A DNA stretch of 10,447 nt. Origin: Candidatus Nitrosopelagicus sp. Its GTDB lineage: Archaea; Thermoproteota; Nitrososphaeria; Nitrososphaerales; Nitrosopumilaceae. The stretch covers positions 1-10,447 of the forward strand of contig DTTB01000058.1 in NCBI GenBank assembly GCA_012964965.1. Direction: 5' to 3'. Below are positions 1-6,520 of this stretch, piece after piece. A model generated the notes under the pieces. That model was not told the DNA's origin. It made no database searches and was given only the letters and a program-made list of their open reading frames with translations. The position numbers and the translations under genes are program-made. Each line of letters starts with the position of its first letter. Positions within the stretch are counted from its first letter, which is position 1.

Positions 1-224
1 TGCTTGCTTCAGACGGTCTTCTTTCTTCCAGAAAGGGTCATACGGAGATGTCAATTTACCTAACAAAGCTGGCAAAGCTACACCCAGTTTCTGCCATCTG
101 TGAAATGATGGATGCAGAAACTTATGCTGCACTGTCTGTTGACAAGGCAAAAAAGTATGCAAAAGAGAACGCCATTCCTTTTATTGATGGCAAAGAACTC
201 TATGAATTTTCAAAGGTGCGTTAA
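1..224 (+). CDS. ribB: 3,4-dihydroxy-2-butanone 4-phosphate synthase, C-terminal part (5' end outside window)
   Basis: RibB converts ribulose 5-phosphate to formate and 3,4-dihydroxy-2-butanone 4-phosphate, the four-carbon unit that RibH uses. Only the last 73 codons are present; the first complete codon is at position 3 and the TAA stop is at 222-224. The RibB signature is clear: RKGHTEMSIYLTKLA followed by AICEMMD, matching the family's conserved GHTE and VICE(I/M)M segments that form part of the active site. The tail reads AIPFIDGKELYEF. The protein ends without a fused GTP cyclohydrolase II domain, as expected for an archaeon that starts the pathway with the ArfA-type enzyme found two genes downstream. 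The next gene, ribH, starts 2 bases after this stop, so the two are almost certainly cotranscribed. The start and promoter cannot be seen. Confidence 0.93.
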   Translation, partial: LASDGLLSSRKGHTEMSIYLTKLAKLHPVSAICEMMDAETYAALSVDKAKKYAKENAIPFIDGKELYEFSKVR

Positions 225-226
225 TT

Positions 227-640
227 TTGAATATTGCAATAGTAGTTTCGGAATTTAATAACAAAGTGACGTCTAGAATGCATAAAGTTGCACTTGAAAA
301 GGCTAGAGAATTGAAACTAAACGTAAAATACGAGTGTAAAGTTCTTGGCGTTTTTGATATGCCATTAGTGATTGATACTTTGCTACAAAAAAAAGACATT
401 GATGGTATTGTTACATTAGGTGCCATTATCAAAGGACAAACCAAACATGATGAATTAATTGCAAATGTTGTTGCAGCAAGAATTTCCAAGTTATCAATTA
501 AGTATCAAAAACCAGTCTCGTTAGGAATTTCAGGCCCAGGAATGTCTGAAAGGCAAGCATTTGCAAGAATTCGACCAGTATCAGAAAGGGCAGTTGATGC
601 TATTTTCAATACGGCAAAAGAATTGAAGAAGATAAAATAA
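227..640 (+). CDS. ribH: 6,7-dimethyl-8-ribityllumazine synthase
   Basis: RibH condenses 5-amino-6-ribitylaminouracil with 3,4-dihydroxy-2-butanone 4-phosphate to give lumazine, the penultimate step to riboflavin, in the cytosol. The 137-residue product fits the short archaeal lumazine synthases. Visible motifs are VVSEFN (6-11, substrate ring binding), GVFDMP (41-46), GAIIKGQTKHDE (65-76) with the likely catalytic His74, and GISGPGM (100-106), an archaeal-style variant of the phosphate-binding region. The start is a TTG at 227, just after the ribB stop; the motif VVSEFN lies so close to it that a later start would remove essential residues. A Shine-Dalgarno-like AAGGTG (213-218) inside the ribB 3' end lies 8 bases before the TTG. 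The stop codon shares one base with the ATG of the next gene. Riboflavin synthase itself is not in the window. Confidence 0.93.
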   Translation: MNIAIVVSEFNNKVTSRMHKVALEKARELKLNVKYECKVLGVFDMPLVIDTLLQKKDIDGIVTLGAIIKGQTKHDELIANVVAARISKLSIKYQKPVSLGISGPGMSERQAFARIRPVSERAVDAIFNTAKELKKIK

Positions 641-1389
641 TGATTCAGATTACAATTATCAAGATTACAGGGTATGGACCTTGGACTCTGACATTGGGAA
701 GTGACCGAGAACATGAAATACAGATGCTTCAAGCATCGCTATACCTCCAAATACAGAAATTATTTTCTCAAAAAAACGGTCTAGTTTTTTCAAATAGGTC
801 TGACGAATTTTTTGCAATAACTAATGGCATTACGCTAGAGGATCATATAGAAATTCAAACAAAACTTGAATCATCATTTGATCTAAAATTATCAATGTCA
901 ATAGGTTTTGGCGATTCACCGTTTGATGCAAATATATGCGCATATGATGGAAAAAAATCTGAAACAAAACTAAACGATAAGCACAACATCTACGGTTTCA
1001 TAGATGGAGCAAACAAGTCTAAAGTTACAATTATGCATCTAGATGTTGATAACCTAACTTCAAAGCGAAAAACAGCATCACCATATGAAATTTCCTCTTT
1101 GATGTTCAAACTATACGCAAAGATGTCTGACTATTTCTTAACAAGAAAATCACTTTCATTTTTTATGGGCGGTGATAATTTCATAGTTGTTGCAAATTCA
1201 AATTACAAGGCAAGTGTTGAAGAATTTATCACTATAATAAAAAATGAATTCAGTATAGTTCTAAATTGTGGCATAGGAACAGGAAAGACCGCTAGAGAAG
1301 CAGTAAAACTTGCAACAAAATCACTTGATACCATTAGAGAGATTCGTGATTCTGGAAAGGAGAAACCAGAAATTTATGAGATTGCATGA
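640..1389 (+). CDS. arfA: GTP cyclohydrolase III, first step of archaeal riboflavin/F420 chromophore synthesis
   Basis: The enzyme opens the imidazole ring of GTP to give 2-amino-5-formylamino-6-ribosylaminopyrimidinone 5'-phosphate, retaining the formyl group, unlike bacterial GTP cyclohydrolase II. The 249-residue protein shows the two-palm, GGDEF-like architecture of the family. The N-terminal half starts MIQITIIKITGYGPWT (GYGPWT at 11-16) and has NRSDEFFAITNGI near 52-64. The C-terminal half has HLDVDNLT (133-140) and FMGGDNF (175-181), whose acidic residues are the expected metal and triphosphate ligands, followed by GIGTGKTAREA. Residue 10 is Thr where I recall Asp in methanogen enzymes. 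The gene overlaps ribH by one base and the following hydrolase by four (ATGA), so it sits inside a translationally coupled operon. The family assignment is strong; the activity is inferred from homology. Confidence 0.9.
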   Translation: MIQITIIKITGYGPWTLTLGSDREHEIQMLQASLYLQIQKLFSQKNGLVFSNRSDEFFAITNGITLEDHIEIQTKLESSFDLKLSMSIGFGDSPFDANICAYDGKKSETKLNDKHNIYGFIDGANKSKVTIMHLDVDNLTSKRKTASPYEISSLMFKLYAKMSDYFLTRKSLSFFMGGDNFIVVANSNYKASVEEFITIIKNEFSIVLNCGIGTGKTAREAVKLATKSLDTIREIRDSGKEKPEIYEIA

Positions 1390-2573
1390 TATTAAAAAAC
1401 ATCAGTGTACTCTATGGAAACGATTTAAAATTTATAGAAAAGACAAGCGTACAGATCACTGGCAATACATTCCAAAAAATTTCTTCAAAAATTAAACCAT
1501 CTAAAAATAAAGTTGTAAACTGTAAAGGTCTGCTACTTATACCTGGACTGATTAACTCTCATACTCATATTGGTGATTCTGTTGCAAAAGACGTTGAATT
1601 AAACAAGAGCACTGATTCCAAAATTCATCCTATGTTTGGAATTAAACAAAAAATTCTACGAGAAACAGAACCAAAAAAACTGATTTTGTTTATGAGAAAG
1701 TCAGCAAAGTCGATGATAAAAAAAGGAATCACAACATTTGTTGATTTTCGGGAAAGTGGTTTGGAGGGTATCTTACTTGTACAGAAAGCATTGTCTGGTA
1801 TACCAATTCGTGCGGTGATATTAGGTAGAATAGAATTTTATCAGACAATAAATGATATCAAAAAAAACACTCCAATCCCAAACTGGTACCTAAATCAACT
1901 AGAATCAGTGTTAAAAAATTGTGACGGATTAGGAATTAGTGGTTCAAATGAAAACAGTGATTCCGTACTTAGACAGTTATCTAAAACAAAAAAAATCCGT
2001 GCAATTCACTGTGCAGAAACGAAACAAAGTTATTTGAAATCAAAGCAAATAACAAAAAAAACGGAACCACAACGTTGCATGTTACTAAAGCCAAATTTTC
2101 TTGTGCATATGACATATGCATCAAAAAGTGATTTAAGGCTTGTATCTAAAAAAATAAACGGCATAGTTGTTTGCCCTCGTGCAAATGCGTCTTTAGCAGA
2201 AGGAATTCCGGATATAGTACAAATGATGAAAATGAACTGTAATGTTGCAATTGGAACTGATAACATAATGATCAATTCGCCTGATATGTTTAGAGAAATG
2301 GATTTTTTATGGAAAGTAACCATGGGCATTAATCAAAAACGCATTGAACCAAAGAAAATACTAAAAATGGCCACTGTTAATGCAGGAAAACTATTAGGTA
2401 GAAAAATTGGATGTATTAAAAAAGGATACTTAGCAGATGGAGTTTTTATCAAAAAGAATAATTTGGATCTTGATCCCTTACAAAATTCACACGCATCCAT
2501 TGTTCATAGGGCAAACGAAAACTCGATCAAAGCAGTCATGATTGGAGGTAAGATAGTTCATGGAAAGCTATAG
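1386..2573 (+). CDS. Amidohydrolase-superfamily (aminohydrolase-type) enzyme within the riboflavin operon
   Basis: This is a 395-residue metal-dependent hydrolase of the amidohydrolase superfamily, closest in motif pattern to the ATZ/TRZ, cytosine and guanine deaminase branch. An N-terminal beta-sandwich leads to PGLINSHTHIGD with metal ligands His59 and His61. IHCAET supplies His208 and the putative catalytic Glu211, HMTYAS supplies His241, VCPRANASLAEG follows at 262-273, and IGTDN supplies Asp292. The barrel is closed by a C-terminal sandwich containing GCIKKGYLADGVF. No carboxylated-lysine position is apparent, which fits a single-metal aminohydrolase. It overlaps arfA by 4 bases and arfC by 14 bases, so it is embedded between two consecutive riboflavin enzymes. 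By context it may deaminate or deformylate a pyrimidine intermediate of that pathway. The superfamily call is secure; the substrate is inference. A generic guanine, cytosine or S-adenosylhomocysteine deaminase is the alternative. Confidence 0.85.
   Translation: MILKNISVLYGNDLKFIEKTSVQITGNTFQKISSKIKPSKNKVVNCKGLLLIPGLINSHTHIGDSVAKDVELNKSTDSKIHPMFGIKQKILRETEPKKLILFMRKSAKSMIKKGITTFVDFRESGLEGILLVQKALSGIPIRAVILGRIEFYQTINDIKKNTPIPNWYLNQLESVLKNCDGLGISGSNENSDSVLRQLSKTKKIRAIHCAETKQSYLKSKQITKKTEPQRCMLLKPNFLVHMTYASKSDLRLVSKKINGIVVCPRANASLAEGIPDIVQMMKMNCNVAIGTDNIMINSPDMFREMDFLWKVTMGINQKRIEPKKILKMATVNAGKLLGRKIGCIKKGYLADGVFIKKNNLDLDPLQNSHASIVHRANENSIKAVMIGGKIVHGKL
2544..2549 (+). promoter_or_regulatory. Ribosome binding site for arfC
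   Basis: GGAGGT lies 10 bases before the ATG at 2560, inside the coding region of the upstream hydrolase. It is a near-perfect archaeal Shine-Dalgarno sequence and fixes the arfC start, even though this produces a 14-base overlap with the preceding gene. Confidence 0.7.
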
Positions 2574-3213
2574 ACCACGTGTAATATTGAGTGCTGCAAT
2601 AAGTTTGGATGGAAAGTTGGCAACACGAACTGGAGATTCAAAACTCTCCTCACAAAGAGACAAAATTAGAGTTCATAAACTCAGAAGTAGATTTGATGCA
2701 ATTCTTGTTGGAAAAAATACCGTTGAAATTGATGACCCACTTTTAGCTGTACAAGGCATAAAAGGGAAAAACCCGGTTCGTGTTATTCTTGATTCCAGAG
2801 CAACGATCCGTGCAAGCTCCAAAATCTTAAGAACATGTTCAAAAATTCCAACAATTATCGCAGTGTCAAAAATGGCAAAGAAAAAAAACTTAGAAAAACT
2901 AAAAAAATTTCCAGTGGTGGTAAAAGTTTGTGGAAATAATAAAATAAACATAAAAAAATTACTTAAATTTCTCAAAGAAAAAAAGATAAAAAATCTTTTA
3001 GTTGAGGGAGGCGGAATTACAAATTGGACATTTGTAAAAGAAAACCTAGTTGACGAGGCAATAATCACAATAACTCCTTACATTATAGGAGGAAATTCAT
3101 CTACAACATTAGTGGATGGTAACGGTTTTTCTATTATTGCAAAATCATCAAGATTGAGGCTAAAAAACGTTACAAGAATGAAAAACGAGGTTGTATTACA
3201 TTATGAGAATTAA
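2560..3213 (+). CDS. arfC: 2,5-diamino-6-ribosylamino-4(3H)-pyrimidinone 5'-phosphate reductase
   Basis: This NAD(P)H-dependent reductase converts the ribosyl side chain of the riboflavin pyrimidine intermediate to ribityl. In archaea and fungi this precedes deamination. The 217-residue protein is the stand-alone RibD C-terminal (dihydrofolate-reductase-like) domain with no attached deaminase domain. Motifs in order are SAAISLDGKLAT (11-22), SSQRD (30-34), KLRSRFDAILVGKNTV (40-55), DDPLL (58-62), NPVRVILD (71-78) and LLVEGGG (146-152), the last being the glycine-rich nucleotide-binding loop; a late PYIIGG closes the fold. A strong GGAGGT ribosome site supports the ATG. The central part is very lysine-rich, with several A-runs. 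It is the last gene of the operon, and its stop codon overlaps the stop of the convergent TFE gene. The absence of a RibD deaminase domain makes a separate deaminase necessary. Confidence 0.92.
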   Translation: MESYRPRVILSAAISLDGKLATRTGDSKLSSQRDKIRVHKLRSRFDAILVGKNTVEIDDPLLAVQGIKGKNPVRVILDSRATIRASSKILRTCSKIPTIIAVSKMAKKKNLEKLKKFPVVVKVCGNNKINIKKLLKFLKEKKIKNLLVEGGGITNWTFVKENLVDEAIITITPYIIGGNSSTTLVDGNGFSIIAKSSRLRLKNVTRMKNEVVLHYEN

Positions 3214-3731
3214 GATGGCATATCTTTTTTTATTTCATCAATTTTCTTCGCAAATGCCTTTTTTGCCTTCTCATTTTTCTTGTGATCCAAGATCTCACCA
3301 CATGAAGGACATTTGAAAGACTCTTCAAGTGCATTTTCAAATGTCAGTCTTTGGCAGTCGTCATTTCCACAATGATAAAACTGCGATGAATTTTCATAAT
3401 CTAATCTTTGCTGAAGTCTCTCAGCAATCTTCTTTTTCTGATTCTCAATAAAATTTTCAACCTCATCTCTTCTAGAGCGCCAGCGGTAGACAAACCAACC
3501 TTTTCTCTCATCTTTCACCCTAACTCCTGTAATTAGTGCCTTACCAAAAAGATCATAGAGTACTTTTCTAACCATGTTTATTCTTAAACCAGTATAGCTT
3601 GCAATTTCCTCATCAGTTGCATCTTGTGCTTTTATCAGTGATCTAGCAACTTTAAGATATTCATCACCACCAATCATTTGTGAGATTTTTACAAATGGAT
3701 CCTCGTATTTATCAATCAACGACGTCCACAC
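3210..3731 (-). CDS. tfe: Transcription initiation factor E, alpha subunit (TFE)
   Basis: TFE binds the archaeal preinitiation complex and aids DNA melting and open-complex stability, working with TBP, TFB and RNA polymerase. The 173-residue product has an N-terminal winged helix (about 13-85: YLKVARSLIKAQDATDEEI, then GLRINMVRKVLYDLF, wing RKGWFVYRW at 76-84), a lysine-rich linker helix (90-112) and a zinc ribbon with Cys121, Cys126, Cys141 and Cys144 (CX4C-X14-CX2C). The lysine-rich tail is typical. The start used is a GTG at 3729-3731 directly after the Trm56 TGA; a TTG four codons later (giving IDKYEDPF after the initiator) is an equally plausible start. The gene is last in a four-gene leftward run. 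It is in the same reading frame as trm56, separated by only one stop codon. Its 3' end overlaps the arfC stop. Confidence 0.93.
   Translation of the reverse strand: MWTSLIDKYEDPFVKISQMIGGDEYLKVARSLIKAQDATDEEIASYTGLRINMVRKVLYDLFGKALITGVRVKDERKGWFVYRWRSRRDEVENFIENQKKKIAERLQQRLDYENSSQFYHCGNDDCQRLTFENALEESFKCPSCGEILDHKKNEKAKKAFAKKIDEIKKDMPS
3225..3231 (+). terminator. Candidate T-tract terminator for the riboflavin operon
   Basis: A run of seven T residues starts 11 bases after the arfC stop, inside the antisense of the TFE 3' end. Archaeal RNA polymerase commonly terminates at U-tracts without a hairpin. It is the first strong T-run downstream of the operon. It also encodes lysines near the C terminus of TFE, so the run may have a coding explanation alone. 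Confidence 0.35.
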
Positions 3732-4277
3732 TCACATTCTATTATTAATAGTTGTTTTATTCATCCTGACATTTTTTCCCTGTTCCTGAGGGATTATCAC
3801 TCTTTCTGAATTTTCAAACTTGGATTCAAACTGGCTTCCACACTGAATTCGATCTAACAATACTCCGAGAGCGCTTATTTCCGAATGTGGTTGATTGCCT
3901 ATTGCTACATTATAATCTGCCATCTCAAAAATGTCCGATGGAACCTTCTCAGCCCCAACTATTATTAAGATTTTATCTTCATTTCGTAATTTATTTTCAA
4001 CGTCGTTAATGCTTAGACCATACATTGTAAGATGAACAATTTTTACAGACTCCTTTTTCTTTTTCCTGATTATTTTTTTCCATTCCGTAATATTTTCAAT
4101 TGCAAAATTTCCACCCCAGGTTTTATTAATCTTGGAAATCGTGTCATTAATTTCAGGATTTATTTCATTCATGTAAATTCGTTTAGCACCAAATGATCTT
4201 GCAACCAGGGCAACATGTGTTGTAACTCTATCATCTCTTACAATTCGTTGGCCGATTCTTAGCACCTCAATTTCCAT
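3732..4277 (-). CDS. trm56: tRNA (cytidine(56)-2'-O)-methyltransferase
   Basis: Trm56 is the archaea-specific SPOUT enzyme that 2'-O-methylates C56 in the T-loop of tRNAs, using S-adenosylmethionine. The 181-residue protein shows the family pattern from the N terminus: [20 protein letters not shown] (5-24) followed by ARSFGA (26-31), then WGGNF (54-58) and VHLTMYG (81-87). The knotted cofactor-binding region has IVGAEKVP (106-113), [14 protein letters not shown] (120-133) and ALGVLLDRI. The length is normal for the family, with a roughly 25-residue polar tail after the knot. The ATG overlaps the 3' end of the upstream hflX by 11 bases, indicating cotranscription. The stop TGA abuts the GTG start of tfe in the same frame. 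I have little doubt about the family. Confidence 0.95.
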   Translation of the reverse strand: MEIEVLRIGQRIVRDDRVTTHVALVARSFGAKRIYMNEINPEINDTISKINKTWGGNFAIENITEWKKIIRKKKKESVKIVHLTMYGLSINDVENKLRNEDKILIIVGAEKVPSDIFEMADYNVAIGNQPHSEISALGVLLDRIQCGSQFESKFENSERVIIPQEQGKNVRMNKTTINNRM

Positions 4278-5376
4278 ACGTTTTTACACCAACACTCTTA
4301 TTATTTTGCAATTTATTATTTTGGAAAATTTTCCCAATTATTTTTTTAAGTTCATCCATGTTTTTACCTGTAAGTGCAGATATGGCTATCCATTTTTTAT
4401 TTTCTTTTAGCATTAGATAATCTACCCTATCTAAAACCTCATCATCAGTCAGTAATTCTGATTTGTTTAAAACGTAAATCATCTTCTCCGGCTCTACACC
4501 AATTTCAATTAAAGTTCTATAACAACTTTTGAATTTTTTTTGTAACTCGTACAAACCGTCACTCGCATCAATTATAACTAGTATAATGTCTGCATACAAC
4601 AGCTCTTCTAATGTCGAATTAAATGCCTCAATCATATATGCGGGGATCTTAGTGATAAATCCAACAGTGTCTGAAATCAGTGCAACTTCGTGATTTACCT
4701 TAACTCTTCTAACAGTAGTTGAAAGCGTAGTAAAAAGCTTATCACTTTTTTCTTTTTGCTCTCCTGTTAGAAGATTAAATAATGTTGTCTTACCTGCTGA
4801 GGTATATCCTGCTAGTGATATTATTTTAAAACCAAGACGCTTTCTGCCTTCTCTGTGCAGTTTACGTTGTTTGCCTACCTTTACTAATTTTGATTTTATA
4901 TTTATCATCCTTTTTTTAATTTCGTTATAGTATACATCAACCTCAAACGTTCCTAGACCCATAAATCCAGGTTGTTCACCACCTTTTGATAACTTGACTT
5001 TTTCTTTTGCTCTTGACATTTCATATCGAAGCTGTGCTAATTCTACCTGAAACTTTGATTCTGCGTTGGCAGCTCTACTCTCAAATATTTTTAAAATCAA
5101 AGCCTCTCTGTCAAGTATTTCAATTTTGAGCTCTGAAGCTAGGTTATAATTCTGTCTTGGTTTTAACATCTCATCAAAGATTATGACATCTGGTTTTGCA
5201 GCAGCAGTAATGTCCTTAAGCTCTTGAATTTTTCCAGTGCTTACACCAAATTTTGGTTTCTGTAAAAAATCCTGTTTTATAATGTGCTCAACTTTGTAAC
5301 CTGCCGAGTCACAGAGAGCTAGCGCCTCTTTTATTACATCATCTTGGTCATATGTTATTAAAACTGCTGAATTCAT
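4267..5376 (-). CDS. hflX: GTPase HflX, ribosome-associated
   Basis: HflX is a translational GTPase-like protein that binds the large ribosomal subunit and in bacteria can split stalled or stressed ribosomes. The 369-residue protein has the family's N-terminal domain (1-120, with [12 protein letters not shown] at 43-54 and [13 protein letters not shown]), then a coiled-coil-rich arm ([14 protein letters not shown], 109-122) and the loop [11 protein letters not shown] (137-147) in place of the usual GxGE motif. The G domain follows: G1 [12 protein letters not shown] (190-201), G2 region TTLSTT (216-221), G3 DTVGF (236-240), G4 NKSE (304-307) and G5 SALTG (333-337). G4 ends in Glu rather than the canonical Asp. 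A short repeated QNNK tail lies near the C terminus. It starts 9 bases downstream of the phoU-like gene and overlaps trm56 by 11 bases. Confidence 0.93.
   Translation of the reverse strand: MNSAVLITYDQDDVIKEALALCDSAGYKVEHIIKQDFLQKPKFGVSTGKIQELKDITAAAKPDVIIFDEMLKPRQNYNLASELKIEILDREALILKIFESRAANAESKFQVELAQLRYEMSRAKEKVKLSKGGEQPGFMGLGTFEVDVYYNEIKKRMINIKSKLVKVGKQRKLHREGRKRLGFKIISLAGYTSAGKTTLFNLLTGEQKEKSDKLFTTLSTTVRRVKVNHEVALISDTVGFITKIPAYMIEAFNSTLEELLYADIILVIIDASDGLYELQKKFKSCYRTLIEIGVEPEKMIYVLNKSELLTDDEVLDRVDYLMLKENKKWIAISALTGKNMDELKKIIGKIFQNNKLQNNKSVGVKTYGN
4298..4323. repeat. Short tandem duplication at the hflX 3' end
   Basis: The 11-mer TTATTATTTTG occurs at 4298-4308 and again at 4313-4323, a 15-base period. 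On the coding (-) strand it gives the repeated residues QNNKLQNNK in the C-terminal tail of the HflX protein. It keeps the frame and probably reflects replication slippage in a tolerant region. Confidence 0.6.
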
Positions 5377-5385
5377 CGCAAAATT

Positions 5386-6444
5386 TTATGCCTTTTGTTT
5401 TTTGATAATCTTCTCTATATTCATGTTTAAGACAATCTCGCCAACGTCACTTGCATATTCAGCAATTCTTTTTACGTTTTCAGAAATTCTTCTAATCCTA
5501 AAAACTTCTTCTTCGTTCTTGTTTATTCTAAGACCCTCAATTATCTTTTTTTCATATTTTTCTATATCGTTTGCCCTTTTAATTGCATTTTCAGCTTCTT
5601 CATAGTCTTTTTTGAATAAGGCTAAGCACGCATCATCCATTACAGATATAGCAAAATCACTCATTTCTCGTATCATATCAAATAACTTGCCTGTGATAGG
5701 TTTTTTATAATCCAAAACATCTTTTGATATTCTGACTGCATGATCTGCTAGTCTTTCAATGTTTTTTGTAATAACCCTATAGCCAAGGCAATCGCGGGCA
5801 TTTTGAAATCCCATTTCCTTTAACATATGGTCATTTTCAATTGCAATCACAAGCTGTCTAGTAATATAAAATGCAAATCTGTCTACATCATCATCACTGT
5901 TGATAACCTCTTTTGCAAGTTCTACATTTCCTTCTTTTATTGCAATGAGGGCATCATCTTGCATTGATTTAGCTAGTAGCATCATCCTTTTGAAAGCACC
6001 ATCAACTGAGAGCTCTACCAAATTTATTAGAACTTGAATGGTTATGCCATCTGAAGAATCAGCAGTAATTTCAGAACCCATTAAAATTTTCTTTACAGCA
6101 TCTCTAATTCCAACTCTTTGTGATGGTGTGATTCTTCCTATCTTTGGTTTAATATTGATTATCTTAAAACGAAAAAAGTATAGTGACACAAGCTTTCTTA
6201 CGACAGAAGACTTATCCTCCTCCGGCTCAATTTCTATTGTAGCAACTTCAGATTCTTCTTTTTTTCTCGTACGATGCGGCATTATTTGCAAACTTGTAGT
6301 TCCACTTCGTTCAACTGATACCTGATCACCCTGTTTTAGACCCAGTTCATTAACCCATTGTTTTGGAAGAGAAATAATGTAAGTAGATTTGCCCGTAAAC
6401 TGGATTTTCCGAGTTTCCTCACTATTTGCCATAACTATATTCAT
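5386..6444 (-). CDS. AbrB/SpoVT-type DNA-binding domain fused to PhoU-like domains
   Basis: This 352-residue protein combines an N-terminal swapped-hairpin AbrB/SpoVT domain with PhoU-type helical bundles. The AbrB part (about 11-56) reads RKIQFTGKSTYIISLPKQWV then LGLKQGDQVSVE, the usual pattern for archaeal AbrB-like DNA binders. From about 80 onward the protein is helical, with PhoU features such as ELSVDGAFKRMMLLAKSM, SDDDVDRFAFYI and IERLADHAVRISKDV (about 230-245), repeated in form near the C terminus as RISENVKRIAEYASDVGE. PhoU proteins modulate phosphate transport and signalling; the fused DNA-binding domain suggests a phosphate-responsive transcription regulator. No pst transporter gene is adjacent, so the target is unknown. 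The ATG at 6444 is used; a second ATG four codons in is possible. It is first in a leftward run with hflX, trm56 and tfe. Confidence 0.88.
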   Translation of the reverse strand: MNIVMANSEETRKIQFTGKSTYIISLPKQWVNELGLKQGDQVSVERSGTTSLQIMPHRTRKKEESEVATIEIEPEEDKSSVVRKLVSLYFFRFKIINIKPKIGRITPSQRVGIRDAVKKILMGSEITADSSDGITIQVLINLVELSVDGAFKRMMLLAKSMQDDALIAIKEGNVELAKEVINSDDDVDRFAFYITRQLVIAIENDHMLKEMGFQNARDCLGYRVITKNIERLADHAVRISKDVLDYKKPITGKLFDMIREMSDFAISVMDDACLALFKKDYEEAENAIKRANDIEKYEKKIIEGLRINKNEEEVFRIRRISENVKRIAEYASDVGEIVLNMNIEKIIKKQKA

Positions 6445-6520
6445 CTTATCTGTCTATATAGATTATTTGATTTCTATACAAAATTTAAACTAATATTTAG
6501 ATATCAGGTATCTGTTTTTG
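6445..6520. promoter_or_regulatory. Divergent promoter region with two palindromes
   Basis: These 76 AT-rich bases separate the leftward phoU-like gene from the rightward PUA gene. The AT block 6480-6499 (AAAATTTAAACTAATATTTA) can serve as TATA element in both directions, about 22-41 bases from the rightward ATG and about 36-55 from the leftward ATG. TCTATATAGA at 6453-6462 is a perfect 10-base palindrome 9 bases upstream of the phoU-like start. AGATA-N5-TATCT at 6499-6513 is an imperfect palindrome 7 bases before the rightward ATG. Both are in positions where a bound regulator would block initiation. The operator role is inferred from position only. Confidence 0.45.

Noticed and set aside
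181..489. 102-codon open frame on the - strand across ribB/ribH
   Set aside because: It is antisense to well-supported ribB and ribH and has a composition and hydrophobic profile typical of a shadow frame; no recognisable motif.
1310..1495. 61-codon + strand frame at the arfA/hydrolase junction
   Set aside because: It overlaps two strong genes that are themselves joined by ATGA, and the product has no family features.
2030..2329. 99-codon - strand frame inside the aminohydrolase
   Set aside because: Antisense to the metal-ligand region of a clear enzyme; shadow frame.
2673..3068. 131-codon - strand frame inside arfC
   Set aside because: It is Phe/Ser-rich only because it mirrors the lysine-rich A-runs of arfC; no independent evidence.
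3210..4277. trm56 and tfe as a single gene broken by a nonsense mutation
   Set aside because: Both proteins have full family length and known separate functions, so two genes explain the data; the shared frame is reported as a curiosity only.
6038..6325. 95-codon + strand frame inside the phoU-like gene
   Set aside because: Antisense shadow of a complete AbrB-PhoU protein.
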